A stretch of DNA of 64,000 nucleotides, from the NCBI GenBank assembly GCA_014728175.1, contig WJMA01000010.1, positions 1-64,000 on the forward strand, written 5' to 3'. Source of the DNA: Candidatus Fermentibacterota bacterium (GTDB taxonomy: Bacteria > Fermentibacterota > Fermentibacteria > Fermentibacterales > JCC-6). Position 1 is the first letter of the stretch, and each line of letters starts with the position of its first letter. The translations under genes were made by a program, and so were the position numbers. Below are positions 42,258-54,747 of this stretch, piece by piece. The notes below the pieces were generated by a model. That model did not search any database, had not been told where the DNA came from, and saw only the letters and a list, made by a program, of their open reading frames with translations.

Positions 42258-43339
42258 ATCACCAGCATGGCGTCGCCGTAGCTGTAGAACCTGAACCTGT
42301 CCTCTATGGCCTTGGCATACGCATGCTTCATGAAATCCAACCCCATGAACGCAGCCAGAAGGCTCAACAGGGAACTCTCCGGCAGATGGAAGTTGGTCAG
42401 GAGCATGTCCGTGTTTCGGAATCGGTAGGGCGGGAATATAAACAGATCGGTGTGCCCTGAAACACCCTCCCGTCCGCGCCCTGCATGGAGATAAGCCTGC
42501 AGCAGGTCCTCCTCGATGGTCTCCAGAACCCGGGTCGAGGTGGTCCCCACGGCGATTATCCGACGTCCCTCCGATTTCGCCCGGGCGATCTTTCGAAGCT
42601 CCTCACCGCGGACCTCGAAGCGTTCCGGCTCCAGCTTATTCTCCCCCAGCTCTTCACGTCTCAGGGGCTCGAAGGTCCCCGGACCAACGTGGAGGGTGAC
42701 GAAGCACAGCTCTACACTCATGGCCCTAAGATCATCCAGCATCGCCTCGTCGAAGTGAAGCCCCGCGGTCGGGGCGGCGACCGCTCCGCTCCGTGTTGCG
42801 TAGACGGTCTGGTAGCGGCTTCTATCCAGATCCACCGCTTCTCTTTTGATATACGGGGGCAGGGGCACCGATCCGTGCCTTTCGATCGACTCGGTCACCC
42901 TTCCGGACGGAGCCGCGAATCGCAGAAAAGCCCTGCCCCTCCCCAGAGACTCCAGGATCTCCGCTGACAGTCCACCCTCTTCGAACTCCAGCGAGATCCC
43001 CTTTCGGCACCTCTTTCCCGGTCTCACCAAGGCCCTCCATAAGTCCTCCCTCTTCCTTTCTAGAAGCAGCACCTCGGCCTTGCCTCCGGTATCGGCCCTT
43101 GCGCCGAACAATCTGGCCGGAAAGACCCTGGAGTCGTTCATTACCATAAGGTCTCCACTGGTGAGGTAATCCGGCAGGTCCGCGAAGCGGTCCGACCGGA
43201 TCGACCGCTCGCTCCGCGAAGCGATCATAAGACGACTGCCCGTTCTATCCTCGGAAGGCCACTGAGCTATGAGCTCCGGGGGAAGATCGAAGTATAGATC
43301 CGATCGGCGGACGGTCTCATCCCGTCTGGTCTCAGCCAC
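42254..43339 (-). CDS. queA: S-adenosylmethionine:tRNA ribosyltransferase-isomerase
   Basis: QueA turns preQ1-tRNA into epoxyqueuosine-tRNA by moving the ribosyl group of SAM. The 361-residue protein has the standard series FDLPPELIAQWP, LMVMNDSRVFPARL, VPLPPYIKR, RYQTVYA, GAVAAPTAGLHFDE, LHVGPGTF, AVGTTSTRVLE and LTNFHLPESSLLSLLAAF. The start is a GTG at 43339, 12 bases after the histidine-kinase-homologue stop; no better in-frame start precedes the conserved region. The stop is ATGA-coupled to the next gene. Confidence 0.96.
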   Translation of the reverse strand: MAETRRDETVRRSDLYFDLPPELIAQWPSEDRTGSRLMIASRSERSIRSDRFADLPDYLTSGDLMVMNDSRVFPARLFGARADTGGKAEVLLLERKREDLWRALVRPGKRCRKGISLEFEEGGLSAEILESLGRGRAFLRFAAPSGRVTESIERHGSVPLPPYIKREAVDLDRSRYQTVYATRSGAVAAPTAGLHFDEAMLDDLRAMSVELCFVTLHVGPGTFEPLRREELGENKLEPERFEVRGEELRKIARAKSEGRRIIAVGTTSTRVLETIEEDLLQAYLHAGRGREGVSGHTDLFIFPPYRFRNTDMLLTNFHLPESSLLSLLAAFMGLDFMKHAYAKAIEDRFRFYSYGDAMLVI

Positions 43340-43351
43340 GGCCGGGCCCGA

Positions 43352-45922
43352 TCATCCGGAAATCGGAAACCTGAGTATGAAGCGGGTACCCTGGCCCTCC
43401 TGGCTCCATACGGTGATGGTCCCGTCGAGGGACTCGGTGAACTTCTTTACTATGGCCAGACCCAGCCCCATGCCTTCCACCGTGTCGGCGGAGCTGCCGC
43501 CGGTGTAGAATCTGTCGTAGATGTGGGGAAGGGCCGAGGAAGGGATACCCCTTCCGGTGTCGGATACCTCCAGCACCCACGACTTCCCGTTCCGACGCAG
43601 AGATACGGTTACGCTTCCCCCCGGTTTGTTGAAGTGGATACCGTTGTCCACCAGGCTGATCAAGATGGCCTCCAACCGGTTTCTGTCGAAACACGCCGTA
43701 AACGGCTCATCGGGAAGGTCGGCAATTATCTCCACGTCCTTTCTCTCTCCCTTCTCCACGAAAATGGTCATCAGATCCTCGATCACGCCCGAGGGGTGAG
43801 CCCACCGGGAGTCCATCTCTCCCTCGGCCAGGTCCAGCTTCATGAAGGTAAGGAGTTTCTCGGATTGCTCGGCGATGTCCAGCAGGGCCCTGTCCATGGA
43901 CATCAGCGCTTCCCTCTGGTCGTCGCTCAGCTCTCCCAGCTTGCCGCCCAGAGCCATGTCCAGGTTGGTTCTGGCGGAGGTTATGGGAGTTCGAATCCGG
44001 TCTGCCAGATTGGTGAACAACGCTTCCAGCTCCAACCTGTCCGATGTGCTCCGGGTGGCCCTGACCTGGGTCGAACCGGCCTTGAACCCTCCGGCTCCGA
44101 AAAGCAGAAGCGATATAGACGAAGCCACGGCCTGCAACACGGCGGGAATGGGAGCTCCGAAAGATCCTCTATTCCTGGAGCAGACCAGAAGAGATCCGTG
44201 GATCCTTCCCTGATGTACCAGGGGAACGCCCAGCTCGCTCTTGGAGTCCGGAGTCAGAGGGACGAACCTGGCGTCCCTGGGCATGTCCGCCACGTAGGCG
44301 ATCTCCCCGTGGGTATACGACCAACAGGAAACGTACTCCTTCTGTACCGGGAGCGAGGGAAGCCTGCTTTCGAGCCCGTATCCGGCCAAAGGTTGGAGAA
44401 CCGATTCCGTGCCCCTGACTATGCTGAGCAAGACCATGTCGGCCTTCGCAGTTGCGGCCACACCCTGGGCGATATTCTGCAGAGTTTGCTCAGAGGACGA
44501 GAGCGAAGAGACGAAGTTCGATATCTGGTCGAGTATGCGGGCCAATGAAACCTGGTATTCCCTGCTGGCTATGTAGGAGATCAGATGGGGAGCCAGGCTG
44601 AGAAAGAACCTGCCCATGGGGGGGAGGTTGTCCGACGGCAGACCGTAGAGCCTGAGATTCTGCAGGCCCCGCTCGTGCCTTATGGGAAGCGTAAGGTTGA
44701 AGGTTCCCTCCTCGGTTTCCTCCCAACTCCGGGTTCTCTCCAGCTTGCGCTGGGTCTCCTGCTGGGCTATGGGGACCTCGCCGGCGGAGACCGTCTTTTC
44801 CCTGCTGACCAGAAGGACGCCGTAGGCGTGAACTCCAGACCTGATCAGCTCCAACAGGTTGGAGGTCATATCCTCACGTGAGGCCTGATCGAGAAGCTCT
44901 GCCAGGCGGCTGGTCGGAGCCTGGGGAATGTGGGTGGAGTATCCGGGCAGGTCCCGCAGGGGCTCGATAAAGGCCAGCGTCTCGTCGCCGCTGGGGGTTC
45001 TCAGAGCCGTGACCTCGCAGGGTATGTCCATACCTTCGCCAAGGGAGAGCCTTACCTGGTACTTTATGGGAGCGTAGTGACCGGAGTTCCTCCTCTCCTG
45101 GAGCGCGTTCATCTTCTGTCTATCCTCTGGATGGATCCATTCCAGGTAATTGGTCGATTTGGGATGCTTTCCCGAAGCCTGCAGGGTTATCCTCACCAGC
45201 TCCTCGTTCGCCCTTACCACCGTGCCGTCCTTTCCAAGACGTATGGCGGGGACGGGCACGTTGCTCATTACCGTATCCAGGAAGTTTATCTCCTCCGGAG
45301 AGAAGTCGGCCAGGTTCAGGGTGGGGGATGAGAGGGCCACCGCGACCAGATTGCCCGGCACTCCCAGCCGCCATATCCTTACCACCTGAACCCCTCCGTG
45401 GCCGGAGTCCATGCGGGTTCTGACGGTGAACTCATAGGTCTCTCTTCCGGCCAGGCAGTCCTCCAGGGCGTCCTGGAAGGCCATTGAGGACGAGGAATCG
45501 AGTATCTCGGCCATCTTGGAACCGGCCAGATCCTTGGTCATCTCACTCTGGCAATGGCTGGACGCGGCGCATACTGACCCTTCCGGGCGCACCAATAGAA
45601 CGTTCTCGCTTCCATAAACCCGATCCAGGTACTCCTGCAGGGACTTCGGATTCGCCAGCTCCGCGACCAGCAACCGGGCGTCCCGCCGGGGAAGGGTGAC
45701 CGTGCACAGGAGGTACGACTCCCCCAGCCTGGCCGGATACTCACCCGTCCTGTCCAGCGCGAAGCTTAAGAAATCCTCCGCCATGCTTTCAGTGGTCGAC
45801 CCCAGAAGATCGGTAAGCGACTTCGATAACCTGTGCTCCCCATCAGATTGGAGGACCGCCGCCAACCGATCGTCGGACACGGATACCAGCAGCTCTCCGC
45901 CTTCGAGGCTCTCGCCGTTCAA
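43352..45922 (-). CDS. Multi-domain histidine-kinase homologue whose phosphoacceptor His is replaced by Asp
   Basis: This 856-residue soluble protein has an unrecognised N-terminal sensor part (1-210), a PAS domain (about 215-330: VPAIRLGKDGTVVRANEELV), a variable region, and a GAF domain (about 475-625: ADMVLLSIVRG...GVPLVHQGRIHGSLLVCSR). A dimerisation helix pair and a HATPase domain follow. The ATPase is intact: N-box LISLVDNGIHFNKPGG, G1 VSDTGRGIP, F-box YDRFYTGG and G2 GMGLGLAIVKKF. The H-box, normally N-x-S-H-E-L-R-T-P-L, reads NLADRIRTPI, so the phosphorylated His is Asp. It may bind ATP and signal without phosphotransfer, or modulate another kinase. The start is TTG with GGGGGAAA upstream. 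It heads the long minus-strand run. Confidence 0.88.
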   Translation of the reverse strand: MNGESLEGGELLVSVSDDRLAAVLQSDGEHRLSKSLTDLLGSTTESMAEDFLSFALDRTGEYPARLGESYLLCTVTLPRRDARLLVAELANPKSLQEYLDRVYGSENVLLVRPEGSVCAASSHCQSEMTKDLAGSKMAEILDSSSSMAFQDALEDCLAGRETYEFTVRTRMDSGHGGVQVVRIWRLGVPGNLVAVALSSPTLNLADFSPEEINFLDTVMSNVPVPAIRLGKDGTVVRANEELVRITLQASGKHPKSTNYLEWIHPEDRQKMNALQERRNSGHYAPIKYQVRLSLGEGMDIPCEVTALRTPSGDETLAFIEPLRDLPGYSTHIPQAPTSRLAELLDQASREDMTSNLLELIRSGVHAYGVLLVSREKTVSAGEVPIAQQETQRKLERTRSWEETEEGTFNLTLPIRHERGLQNLRLYGLPSDNLPPMGRFFLSLAPHLISYIASREYQVSLARILDQISNFVSSLSSSEQTLQNIAQGVAATAKADMVLLSIVRGTESVLQPLAGYGLESRLPSLPVQKEYVSCWSYTHGEIAYVADMPRDARFVPLTPDSKSELGVPLVHQGRIHGSLLVCSRNRGSFGAPIPAVLQAVASSISLLLFGAGGFKAGSTQVRATRSTSDRLELEALFTNLADRIRTPITSARTNLDMALGGKLGELSDDQREALMSMDRALLDIAEQSEKLLTFMKLDLAEGEMDSRWAHPSGVIEDLMTIFVEKGERKDVEIIADLPDEPFTACFDRNRLEAILISLVDNGIHFNKPGGSVTVSLRRNGKSWVLEVSDTGRGIPSSALPHIYDRFYTGGSSADTVEGMGLGLAIVKKFTESLDGTITVWSQEGQGTRFILRFPISG

Positions 45923-46017
45923 GTCGTTTCCCCCGTCTGTTCCGAAGTACCATCAAACACTGTGCAGAGAAGTCCTCACACTCTATATTAACGCCTAACC
46001 TGAAAAGGAGAAATCCT

Positions 46018-46458
46018 TTGAAGAACAGATGCTATTGCAAGTGGAACCTCATGTCCACTGACCGGTCCTCTGCAATCGCTGAGCTTCTCGACATTGTTCC
46101 GCCCTTCGATGAAAGGCGAAAGAGCCTTCTGCTTACGGCTCTGGAGTCCAGGGAGCAGGCCGGGGCAACGGTCGTACACGAGTCCATCTCGATGCCGCAT
46201 TGCCGCAGCATCCTGGTGGACGATTTCGAGATAGTGTTGGGTCGCTCCAAGAAAGGCGTTGGATGGCCCGAGGAGAAAGTAGAGCTGGTTATCCTGTTCA
46301 TCTCACCGGTCACCCCTAAGAGCCCCGAGGAGCATACCCAGCTGATCAAGCAGTTTGCCGACAGGATCAAGGACGGTGGAGCCGAGAAGATCTTTGCGGC
46401 GGAAGACTGCGCGGAGCTGGCGGAGCTGCTGGACCTCGACCTCCTGGACGGCGGCTGA
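46018..46458 (+). CDS. PtsN-like PTS EIIA (fructose/nitrogen type) domain protein
   Basis: This EIIA type-2 domain protein has the phosphorylatable His in SISMPHCRSILVDD (consensus I-x-x-P-H-x-R), the strand VELVILFISPVTPKSPEEHTQLI, and a C-terminal helix. Proteins of this sort relay phosphate from HPr/NPr and often regulate rather than transport sugar. No EIIB, EIIC or HPr gene is adjacent. The start is TTG 46018 with AAGGAG nine bases upstream; an internal ATG at 46051 lacks a ribosome-binding site. At 146 aa it is one domain. A TATATT at 45984-45989 might be its -10 box. Confidence 0.82.
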   Translation: MKNRCYCKWNLMSTDRSSAIAELLDIVPPFDERRKSLLLTALESREQAGATVVHESISMPHCRSILVDDFEIVLGRSKKGVGWPEEKVELVILFISPVTPKSPEEHTQLIKQFADRIKDGGAEKIFAAEDCAELAELLDLDLLDGG

Positions 46459-46459
46459 T

Positions 46460-50011
<3,552 letters not shown>

Positions 50012-50065
50012 TGAACACATCTGATTACGCTGGCAATAACGCATATCGGAGCCATGGGAGGTTCT

Positions 50066-50575
50066 ATGCGATTTTCTCCTAAAGATAAAGTTGTCCACCC
50101 CATACACGGCGCAGGCGTGATAACCGAGATAGCTGTAAAAAGCATCTCCGGCGAACCAACCGAATGCGTGGTGATAAAGCTGATGGTGGGTAACGCCGGC
50201 ATACTTCTGCCGACGGATTCTGTGGAGAAGACCGACCTGAGGTTCGTTGTGGATAAGAAGTCCATGCAGGAAGCGCTGGACGTTCTCTCCGAAAAGGCGG
50301 AGGAGCTTCCCAAAGACTGGAGGCGCAGAATAGAGACCCTCAAGGAGCGGGTTCACTCCGGTGATCCCGGGGAGGTCGCCAAAGCGGTGAGGGACATCAT
50401 AGCCCGGTCGATCAACAGCAAGATGAATCCCTCCGAGAAGCGGGTCCTTTCCGAGGCTGTGGGGGTTCTTGCCGGAGAGGTGGCTCTGGTGAAGGAGATC
50501 AAGGTCTCTTCGGCGAAGTCCATGATCCGCAGGGTGGCCAAAACGGCCCAGGAGGCGGAGCAGGAGGAAGACTGA
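50066..50575 (+). CDS. CarD-family transcriptional regulator
   Basis: The 169-residue protein has the N-terminal RNA-polymerase-interacting domain of CarD/CdnL: FSPKDKVVHPIHGAGVITEI and ILLPTDSVEKTDLRFVV. The C-terminal helical DNA-binding half is present (LSEKAEELPKDWRRRIETLK; PSEKRVLSEAVGVLAGEVAL). CarD proteins steady open promoter complexes, often at rRNA promoters. The start was set at ATG 50066, which has GGGAGG at good spacing; another ATG lies four codons upstream. It stands 18 bases before hflX. Confidence 0.93.
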   Translation: MRFSPKDKVVHPIHGAGVITEIAVKSISGEPTECVVIKLMVGNAGILLPTDSVEKTDLRFVVDKKSMQEALDVLSEKAEELPKDWRRRIETLKERVHSGDPGEVAKAVRDIIARSINSKMNPSEKRVLSEAVGVLAGEVALVKEIKVSSAKSMIRRVAKTAQEAEQEED

Positions 50576-50593
50576 GAGGATGCTCCCCGGAAA

Positions 50594-51919
50594 ATGATCG
50601 AGCCCCAAAAGACGCTGAGTGCCGGGATTGTCGCTCCGGAGGAAGTAATACTCGTCCGGGTGTCCTCCGGGCCCTGGGATGAGCTGGATTCCCTGAGAGA
50701 GATAAAGGCCCTGGTCGAAAGCGCCGGAGGCCGGGTGGTAGAGACTTTCGCCCAGAAGAGGACTGCTCCCGATCCCAAGTACTACGTGGGCAGTGGCAAG
50801 CTGGAAGAGGTATCTTCTGCCGCCCGAGAGCTGGGTGTATCCACGCTGGTGTTCGACCACAACCTTTCTCCGGGACAGGTGGCCAAGCTGGAGGAGAGTA
50901 CCGACTGCAAAGTTTTGGATCGAACGGAGATAATCCTTGCGATCTTCGCGACCAGGGCCAGGACAAAAGAGGCCAAGCTTCAGATCGAGCTGGCACAGCT
51001 CCGCTACGCTCTGCCCCGCCTGACCCGGAAGTGGCATCACCTCTCCCGTCTGGGAGCGGGAATAGGCACCAGGGGCCCGGGTGAGACCCAGCTGGAGATA
51101 GACAGAAGGAGGGCGAGGTCCCGGATCCGTCTCCTGGAGTCCCAGTTGGATAAGACCAAGCTGCAGGGCGAGGTTCGCAGAGAAAGGCGTGGGAACCTGT
51201 ACCGGGTTACCCTCGTAGGATACACCAATGCCGGCAAGAGCACCCTGATGAACGCCTTCTGTGACGCGGGCGTATACTCGGCTGACAAACCGTTTGCCAC
51301 CCTGGACACGGTATCCAGGAAGCTCAGGCTGGGGCACGACGATCACATATTGATATCGGACACCGTAGGCTTCATCAGAAGATTGCCCGAAACACTGGTG
51401 GCAAGCTTCGAGGCTACTCTGGCCAACGTCAGGACGGCGGGTCTTCTCCTGGTGGTGAGCGACAGATCCAGAGAGGATAGACAGACTCGTCTGGCTACCG
51501 TATACAGAACCCTGGAGAGAATAGGAGCGGGCGATATCCCCCGCCTGCTGGTGTGGAACAAGATGGACCTGGCCCGGAAGGACTTGCCTCCCAGGACCGG
51601 AATAGCCGTTTCGGCGACCCGGCGGGAAGGCCTGGACGAGCTGCTGAAGGCCATCAGGATGCACAGGGACCGGCGGTTGGAATGGTTCGAGCTGTCCATG
51701 GAAAGGCCGGGCGGGAAGTTCCTCAACTGGCTCTATAGGAACTGCCTGGTACGTGACTTCGACCGCGACGGCTCGGGAGTCAGTGTTCTGGCAGGATGCT
51801 ATCCCGGTACCGAGAGGATAAAAAGCCGGCTGGGCGGAGAGAGCTTCGGATGGACGTTGCGGGAGGTCGCCTCCCCGGCCTCCGGGGATTATCACGAAAG
51901 CGGATCGGGCAATGGCTGA
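50594..51919 (+). CDS. hflX: GTPase HflX
   Basis: HflX is a ribosome-associated GTPase that splits or rescues stalled ribosomes under stress. The 441-residue protein has the HflX N-terminal domain (TFAQKRTAPDPKYYVGSGKL; LVFDHNLSPGQVAKLE), the Arg-rich linker GAGIGTRGPGETQLEIDRRR, and a G domain with G1 GYTNAGKST, G3 SDTVGFIRRLPETLVASFEA and G4 NKMD. A short C-terminal domain follows. Together with RqcH (8632-10260) it gives two ribosome rescue factors in the window. It overlaps the next gene by eight bases. Confidence 0.95.
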   Translation: MIEPQKTLSAGIVAPEEVILVRVSSGPWDELDSLREIKALVESAGGRVVETFAQKRTAPDPKYYVGSGKLEEVSSAARELGVSTLVFDHNLSPGQVAKLEESTDCKVLDRTEIILAIFATRARTKEAKLQIELAQLRYALPRLTRKWHHLSRLGAGIGTRGPGETQLEIDRRRARSRIRLLESQLDKTKLQGEVRRERRGNLYRVTLVGYTNAGKSTLMNAFCDAGVYSADKPFATLDTVSRKLRLGHDDHILISDTVGFIRRLPETLVASFEATLANVRTAGLLLVVSDRSREDRQTRLATVYRTLERIGAGDIPRLLVWNKMDLARKDLPPRTGIAVSATRREGLDELLKAIRMHRDRRLEWFELSMERPGGKFLNWLYRNCLVRDFDRDGSGVSVLAGCYPGTERIKSRLGGESFGWTLREVASPASGDYHESGSGNG

Positions 51920-52346
51920 GGACAAGGTAGGAGAGGCAAGAGATACCTTGATGGAGCGGCTGCGCTCGCTACACGAGCTATTCGGTCGAAAGGTTCTTAC
52001 CGCCCGTTTGCTGGGTAGGCAGCTAGTCCAGCTGGTAAGCTCCGACGAGGCCCGAACAATCTGTGCCGAGATACCGGCCAAAGAGCAGGAGGCCAGACGA
52101 CTGCTCATTCGCATGTCTGATCCGGAGCAATGGCGCAACGACTCCCAGAAGAGCGAGGAGGAGAGAAGAAATCTCTTCCCGGCCAGGCTGGTAGAGGTCT
52201 TCCGATCCAAGGGCGAGCCTTCCGACGAGATGCTGGACGCCATACTGGACACCGCCAACCTCCCTTTCTTCGTGGGCTTCGTAAAGGATGAGCGCGGAGA
52301 CAACGACGGACAGAAGAAGAACAGCAGGGTAAGCGTTCTGGATTAA
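51912..52346 (+). CDS. Hypothetical helical protein, unknown function
   Basis: I do not recognise this 144-residue product. It is charged and mostly helical (LMERLRSLHELFGRKVLTARLL; IPAKEQEARRLLIRMSDPEQW) with no signal peptide, membrane helix or metal motif. The ATG lies inside the end of hflX with an eight-base overlap, and codon use resembles its neighbours, which supports a real gene translated with hflX. It may be a lineage-specific partner of HflX or of the next membrane protein; neither is shown. Confidence 0.65.
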   Translation: MAEDKVGEARDTLMERLRSLHELFGRKVLTARLLGRQLVQLVSSDEARTICAEIPAKEQEARRLLIRMSDPEQWRNDSQKSEEERRNLFPARLVEVFRSKGEPSDEMLDAILDTANLPFFVGFVKDERGDNDGQKKNSRVSVLD

Positions 52347-52453
52347 GCCCTACCGGCTGGCCGAGGGAAGCTTCCTCACCATATTCGACGCGGGCAATGG
52401 CGATTGGTCAATCGTCGCCGGGCCTTGGGCAACACCCCTGGAGGGAGATCCGC

Positions 52454-53461
52454 TTGGGCGAAGGCAGCAACAAACGTTCGCGCCTCGACAAGCTCTTCAA
52501 CGTTCTGGGAGTTCTGCTGGCGGCGGTGGCGCTGGTCTATCTGGCCAGGTCCTTCCACCAGGGGCTGACCAGAGCGGGAAGCCTGTCCGCCCTGCTGAGT
52601 TTCAAGCCATGGCTTTTCGCCGCATCCATGGCGCTCTTGATGGTTCACATGTGTTTGGCCGCGCTCTCCTGGATGATGGTCTCCGGCATCGTAGGCTGTC
52701 CCGTCAGCTATGGTCAGGCCTTCGCCATACATTTCCTCACCCAGGTGGGGAAGTACGTTCCGGGAAAGGTCTGGGCCGCCGTGGGAAAGGTCGGCCTGAC
52801 CAGGACCCTGGGATTGTCGGCGACCAAGGCCAGTCATGCCATGGTTCTGGAATCACTGTTCATAGTTTCCGGCTCGATGATCGTGGCGCTGCCGCTGGTT
52901 CCGGTGGCGGCGGACCATCTGGGGATGGGAAGGGTACTCAGCCTGGTCGCGGTCTCGGTCACCGCAGGAGCCCTGGTTCTAACCGCCCATCCTACCGCTT
53001 TCCGCCGCACTCTGCGATTCGTAGGCAGGATCACCGGAAAGACCCTCAGCTGCGAGGACCCCGGGTTCTTCAACGTAGTAAGGCTGCTGCCTATCTATCT
53101 GCTTGTTTTCCTGACCCAGGGCCTGGCCTTCGTGCTACTGGCCTGGAGCTTCGGAACCGACCTTCCCCTGTATCCCGGAATGTTCGTCTTTCCCATGGCC
53201 ATGGTCATCGGTTTCATAGTGGTGTTCGCTCCGGGCGGTCTGGGCGTGCGCGAGGTTACACTCTCATGGCTGGTCGCGCTCAGCGCGCCCACGGTCGGTC
53301 CGGGACAGGCCGAGTTGCTCTCCATAGCTGCCCGTCTTTGGATAACCCTGGTGGAGGCTCTGGCCTTCGGTATCGCCGTTTTCCTATGGGGTGGCGGTCG
53401 GCCGTGGAGAATCGTGATGGGCAGAGGTCAGAATACATCCAGACCTTCCACAGCCACGTAG
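52454..53461 (+). CDS. Lysylphosphatidylglycerol synthase TM-region/UPF0104-type membrane protein
   Basis: About eight membrane helices make up this 335-residue protein of the LPG_synthase_TM (AglD/MprF N-terminal) family. Conserved pieces are FLTQVGKYVPGKVWAAVGKV near residue 100, and FAPGGLGVREVTLSWLV near 270, with the P-G-G-L-G-V-R-E motif. Such proteins move or flip lipid-linked substrates. The preferred start is TTG 52454 with GGAGG nine bases upstream; the ORF's ATG at 52397 adds 19 residues that look unlike the family. The 107 bases before it show nothing I recognise. Its 3' end overlaps the convergent tldE gene by 34 bases. Confidence 0.82.
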   Translation: MGEGSNKRSRLDKLFNVLGVLLAAVALVYLARSFHQGLTRAGSLSALLSFKPWLFAASMALLMVHMCLAALSWMMVSGIVGCPVSYGQAFAIHFLTQVGKYVPGKVWAAVGKVGLTRTLGLSATKASHAMVLESLFIVSGSMIVALPLVPVAADHLGMGRVLSLVAVSVTAGALVLTAHPTAFRRTLRFVGRITGKTLSCEDPGFFNVVRLLPIYLLVFLTQGLAFVLLAWSFGTDLPLYPGMFVFPMAMVIGFIVVFAPGGLGVREVTLSWLVALSAPTVGPGQAELLSIAARLWITLVEALAFGIAVFLWGGGRPWRIVMGRGQNTSRPSTAT

Positions 53462-54747
53462 GGCAGGCTGTCCTGCCCCACCAGGTGACGTTTCCGCCCC
53501 ACCATGGAGATCCGGCTCAAGGCGCGGTATACGTTGCCGGTTACCCGCAGTCTTCCGGCCCTTCCCTCTACCGTGCCCCGACGGCATACGTAGGACAGAC
53601 TCGCGTCCAGGCTGAAGTCTCCGCTGAGCACGTTGCTGGTTCCCCCGGACAGGATCTGGTCCACCAGGACGCAGTCCCCGGCGGCGGACAGCATCTCCTC
53701 CGGGGTGTGCTCGCCGGTCTCGACCAACAGATTCGTGCAGACCGGCTCGGGCAGGTCGTTGTAGTTCCTGCCGGCGTTTCCGGTAGAGGCCTCTCCTGCC
53801 TCCGAGGCGGTGGCCAGGTCGAAGATGAAGCCCGTGAACCTTCCCCGGTCCACCAGTGCCTTGTCCCTGGTCGCCGTTCCCTCGGCGTCGAAGGGAGCGG
53901 ATGCCGCCCCGTAGTTCAAAAGCGGCCGGTCGTTTACGGTCAGCAGGTCGCTGAAGATAGCCCGACCCACCGAGCCGGCCAGGGGGCTGTATCCCCTGAC
54001 CAGGGAGCTGCCGCTTACTCCGGCCCGGAAGCCCTGGAGAAGTACGGAGAAGGCCTCCGGTGACAGTACGACGGGCGTACCGCCGGGGGGATGGTGCGGA
54101 GGGGCCAAAGCCAGCCATTCCGATGGGGGAAGGATCCGGTCGGGATCGGGAAGGGCCTCTTGCCAGCTTCCCGATGAGCCGGTGGTGGCTATGCTCACGG
54201 TGCCCTCGCCGGTGGGGACGGAAACCCTCAGGTTCCATTCGACGAACATCTTTTCATAATCGGCGTCCAGGCCTTCGGAGTTGGCAAGACGGAACGATCT
54301 TCGATGAAGGCTTAGACTTCCATCCATTGATCCGTGAGGGAATACGTCGCGTACATCCTGTCTGAAAGCTCTCAGACGATCTAGAAGATCTTCGGGCCCG
54401 ATCGGAGCCAGCTCCGGGTCGACCAGCTCGACCGAGGACGGCTGGAGCGAAGAAGGCAGGTCGAAGGTCGCGGGGCGGCCGAACTTGGACGAGGCCATGG
54501 CCAGCTCGGCCAGGGTCTCCAAATCTCCGGAGGCGGTGCCCGCGATACCGATTCTGCCGTTTCGGAAAATCCTCAGGCTGAGCAGATCCTCCGTTGCGCT
54601 GTGGACCTTGGTTATACCGGTCTTGGATATGCTTACCGTGTTTTCCTGCAGATACGTGCCCAGAGCCTCGGAGGAGTCGGATACATCCCGGACCAGGTCG
54701 AGGATCTCCTCGGTCCGGCCCAGGTTGGCTTCCGGGTCAGCCCGCAT
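53428..54747 (-). CDS. tldE: TldE/PmbA-type protein, partner of TldD
   Basis: This is the inactive partner of the TldD/TldE metallopeptidase, which trims peptides such as microcins and modified peptides. The 439-residue protein follows the family plan: DLLSLRIFRNGRIGIAGTAS at the start, a middle domain with SPEAFSVLLQGFRAGVSGSS where TldD has its HExxxH, and the C-terminal LVDQILSGGTSNVLSGDFSL. The start was set at ATG 54747, with GGGAAG upstream; it overlaps tldD by 11 bases. No RiPP-like precursor gene was recognised nearby. Confidence 0.92.
   Translation of the reverse strand: MRADPEANLGRTEEILDLVRDVSDSSEALGTYLQENTVSISKTGITKVHSATEDLLSLRIFRNGRIGIAGTASGDLETLAELAMASSKFGRPATFDLPSSLQPSSVELVDPELAPIGPEDLLDRLRAFRQDVRDVFPHGSMDGSLSLHRRSFRLANSEGLDADYEKMFVEWNLRVSVPTGEGTVSIATTGSSGSWQEALPDPDRILPPSEWLALAPPHHPPGGTPVVLSPEAFSVLLQGFRAGVSGSSLVRGYSPLAGSVGRAIFSDLLTVNDRPLLNYGAASAPFDAEGTATRDKALVDRGRFTGFIFDLATASEAGEASTGNAGRNYNDLPEPVCTNLLVETGEHTPEEMLSAAGDCVLVDQILSGGTSNVLSGDFSLDASLSYVCRRGTVEGRAGRLRVTGNVYRALSRISMVGRKRHLVGQDSLPYVAVEGLDVF

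Noticed and set aside
52347-52453. Possible short coding piece before the flippase-like gene (reads RLAEGSFLTIFDAGNGDW in one frame)
   Set aside because: It has no start codon or family match and runs on as a shadow frame inside the next gene; treated as intergenic leader.
52609-54063. 484-residue plus-strand ORF over the flippase-like gene and tldE
   Set aside because: It crosses two real genes in opposite directions and has shadow-type composition.
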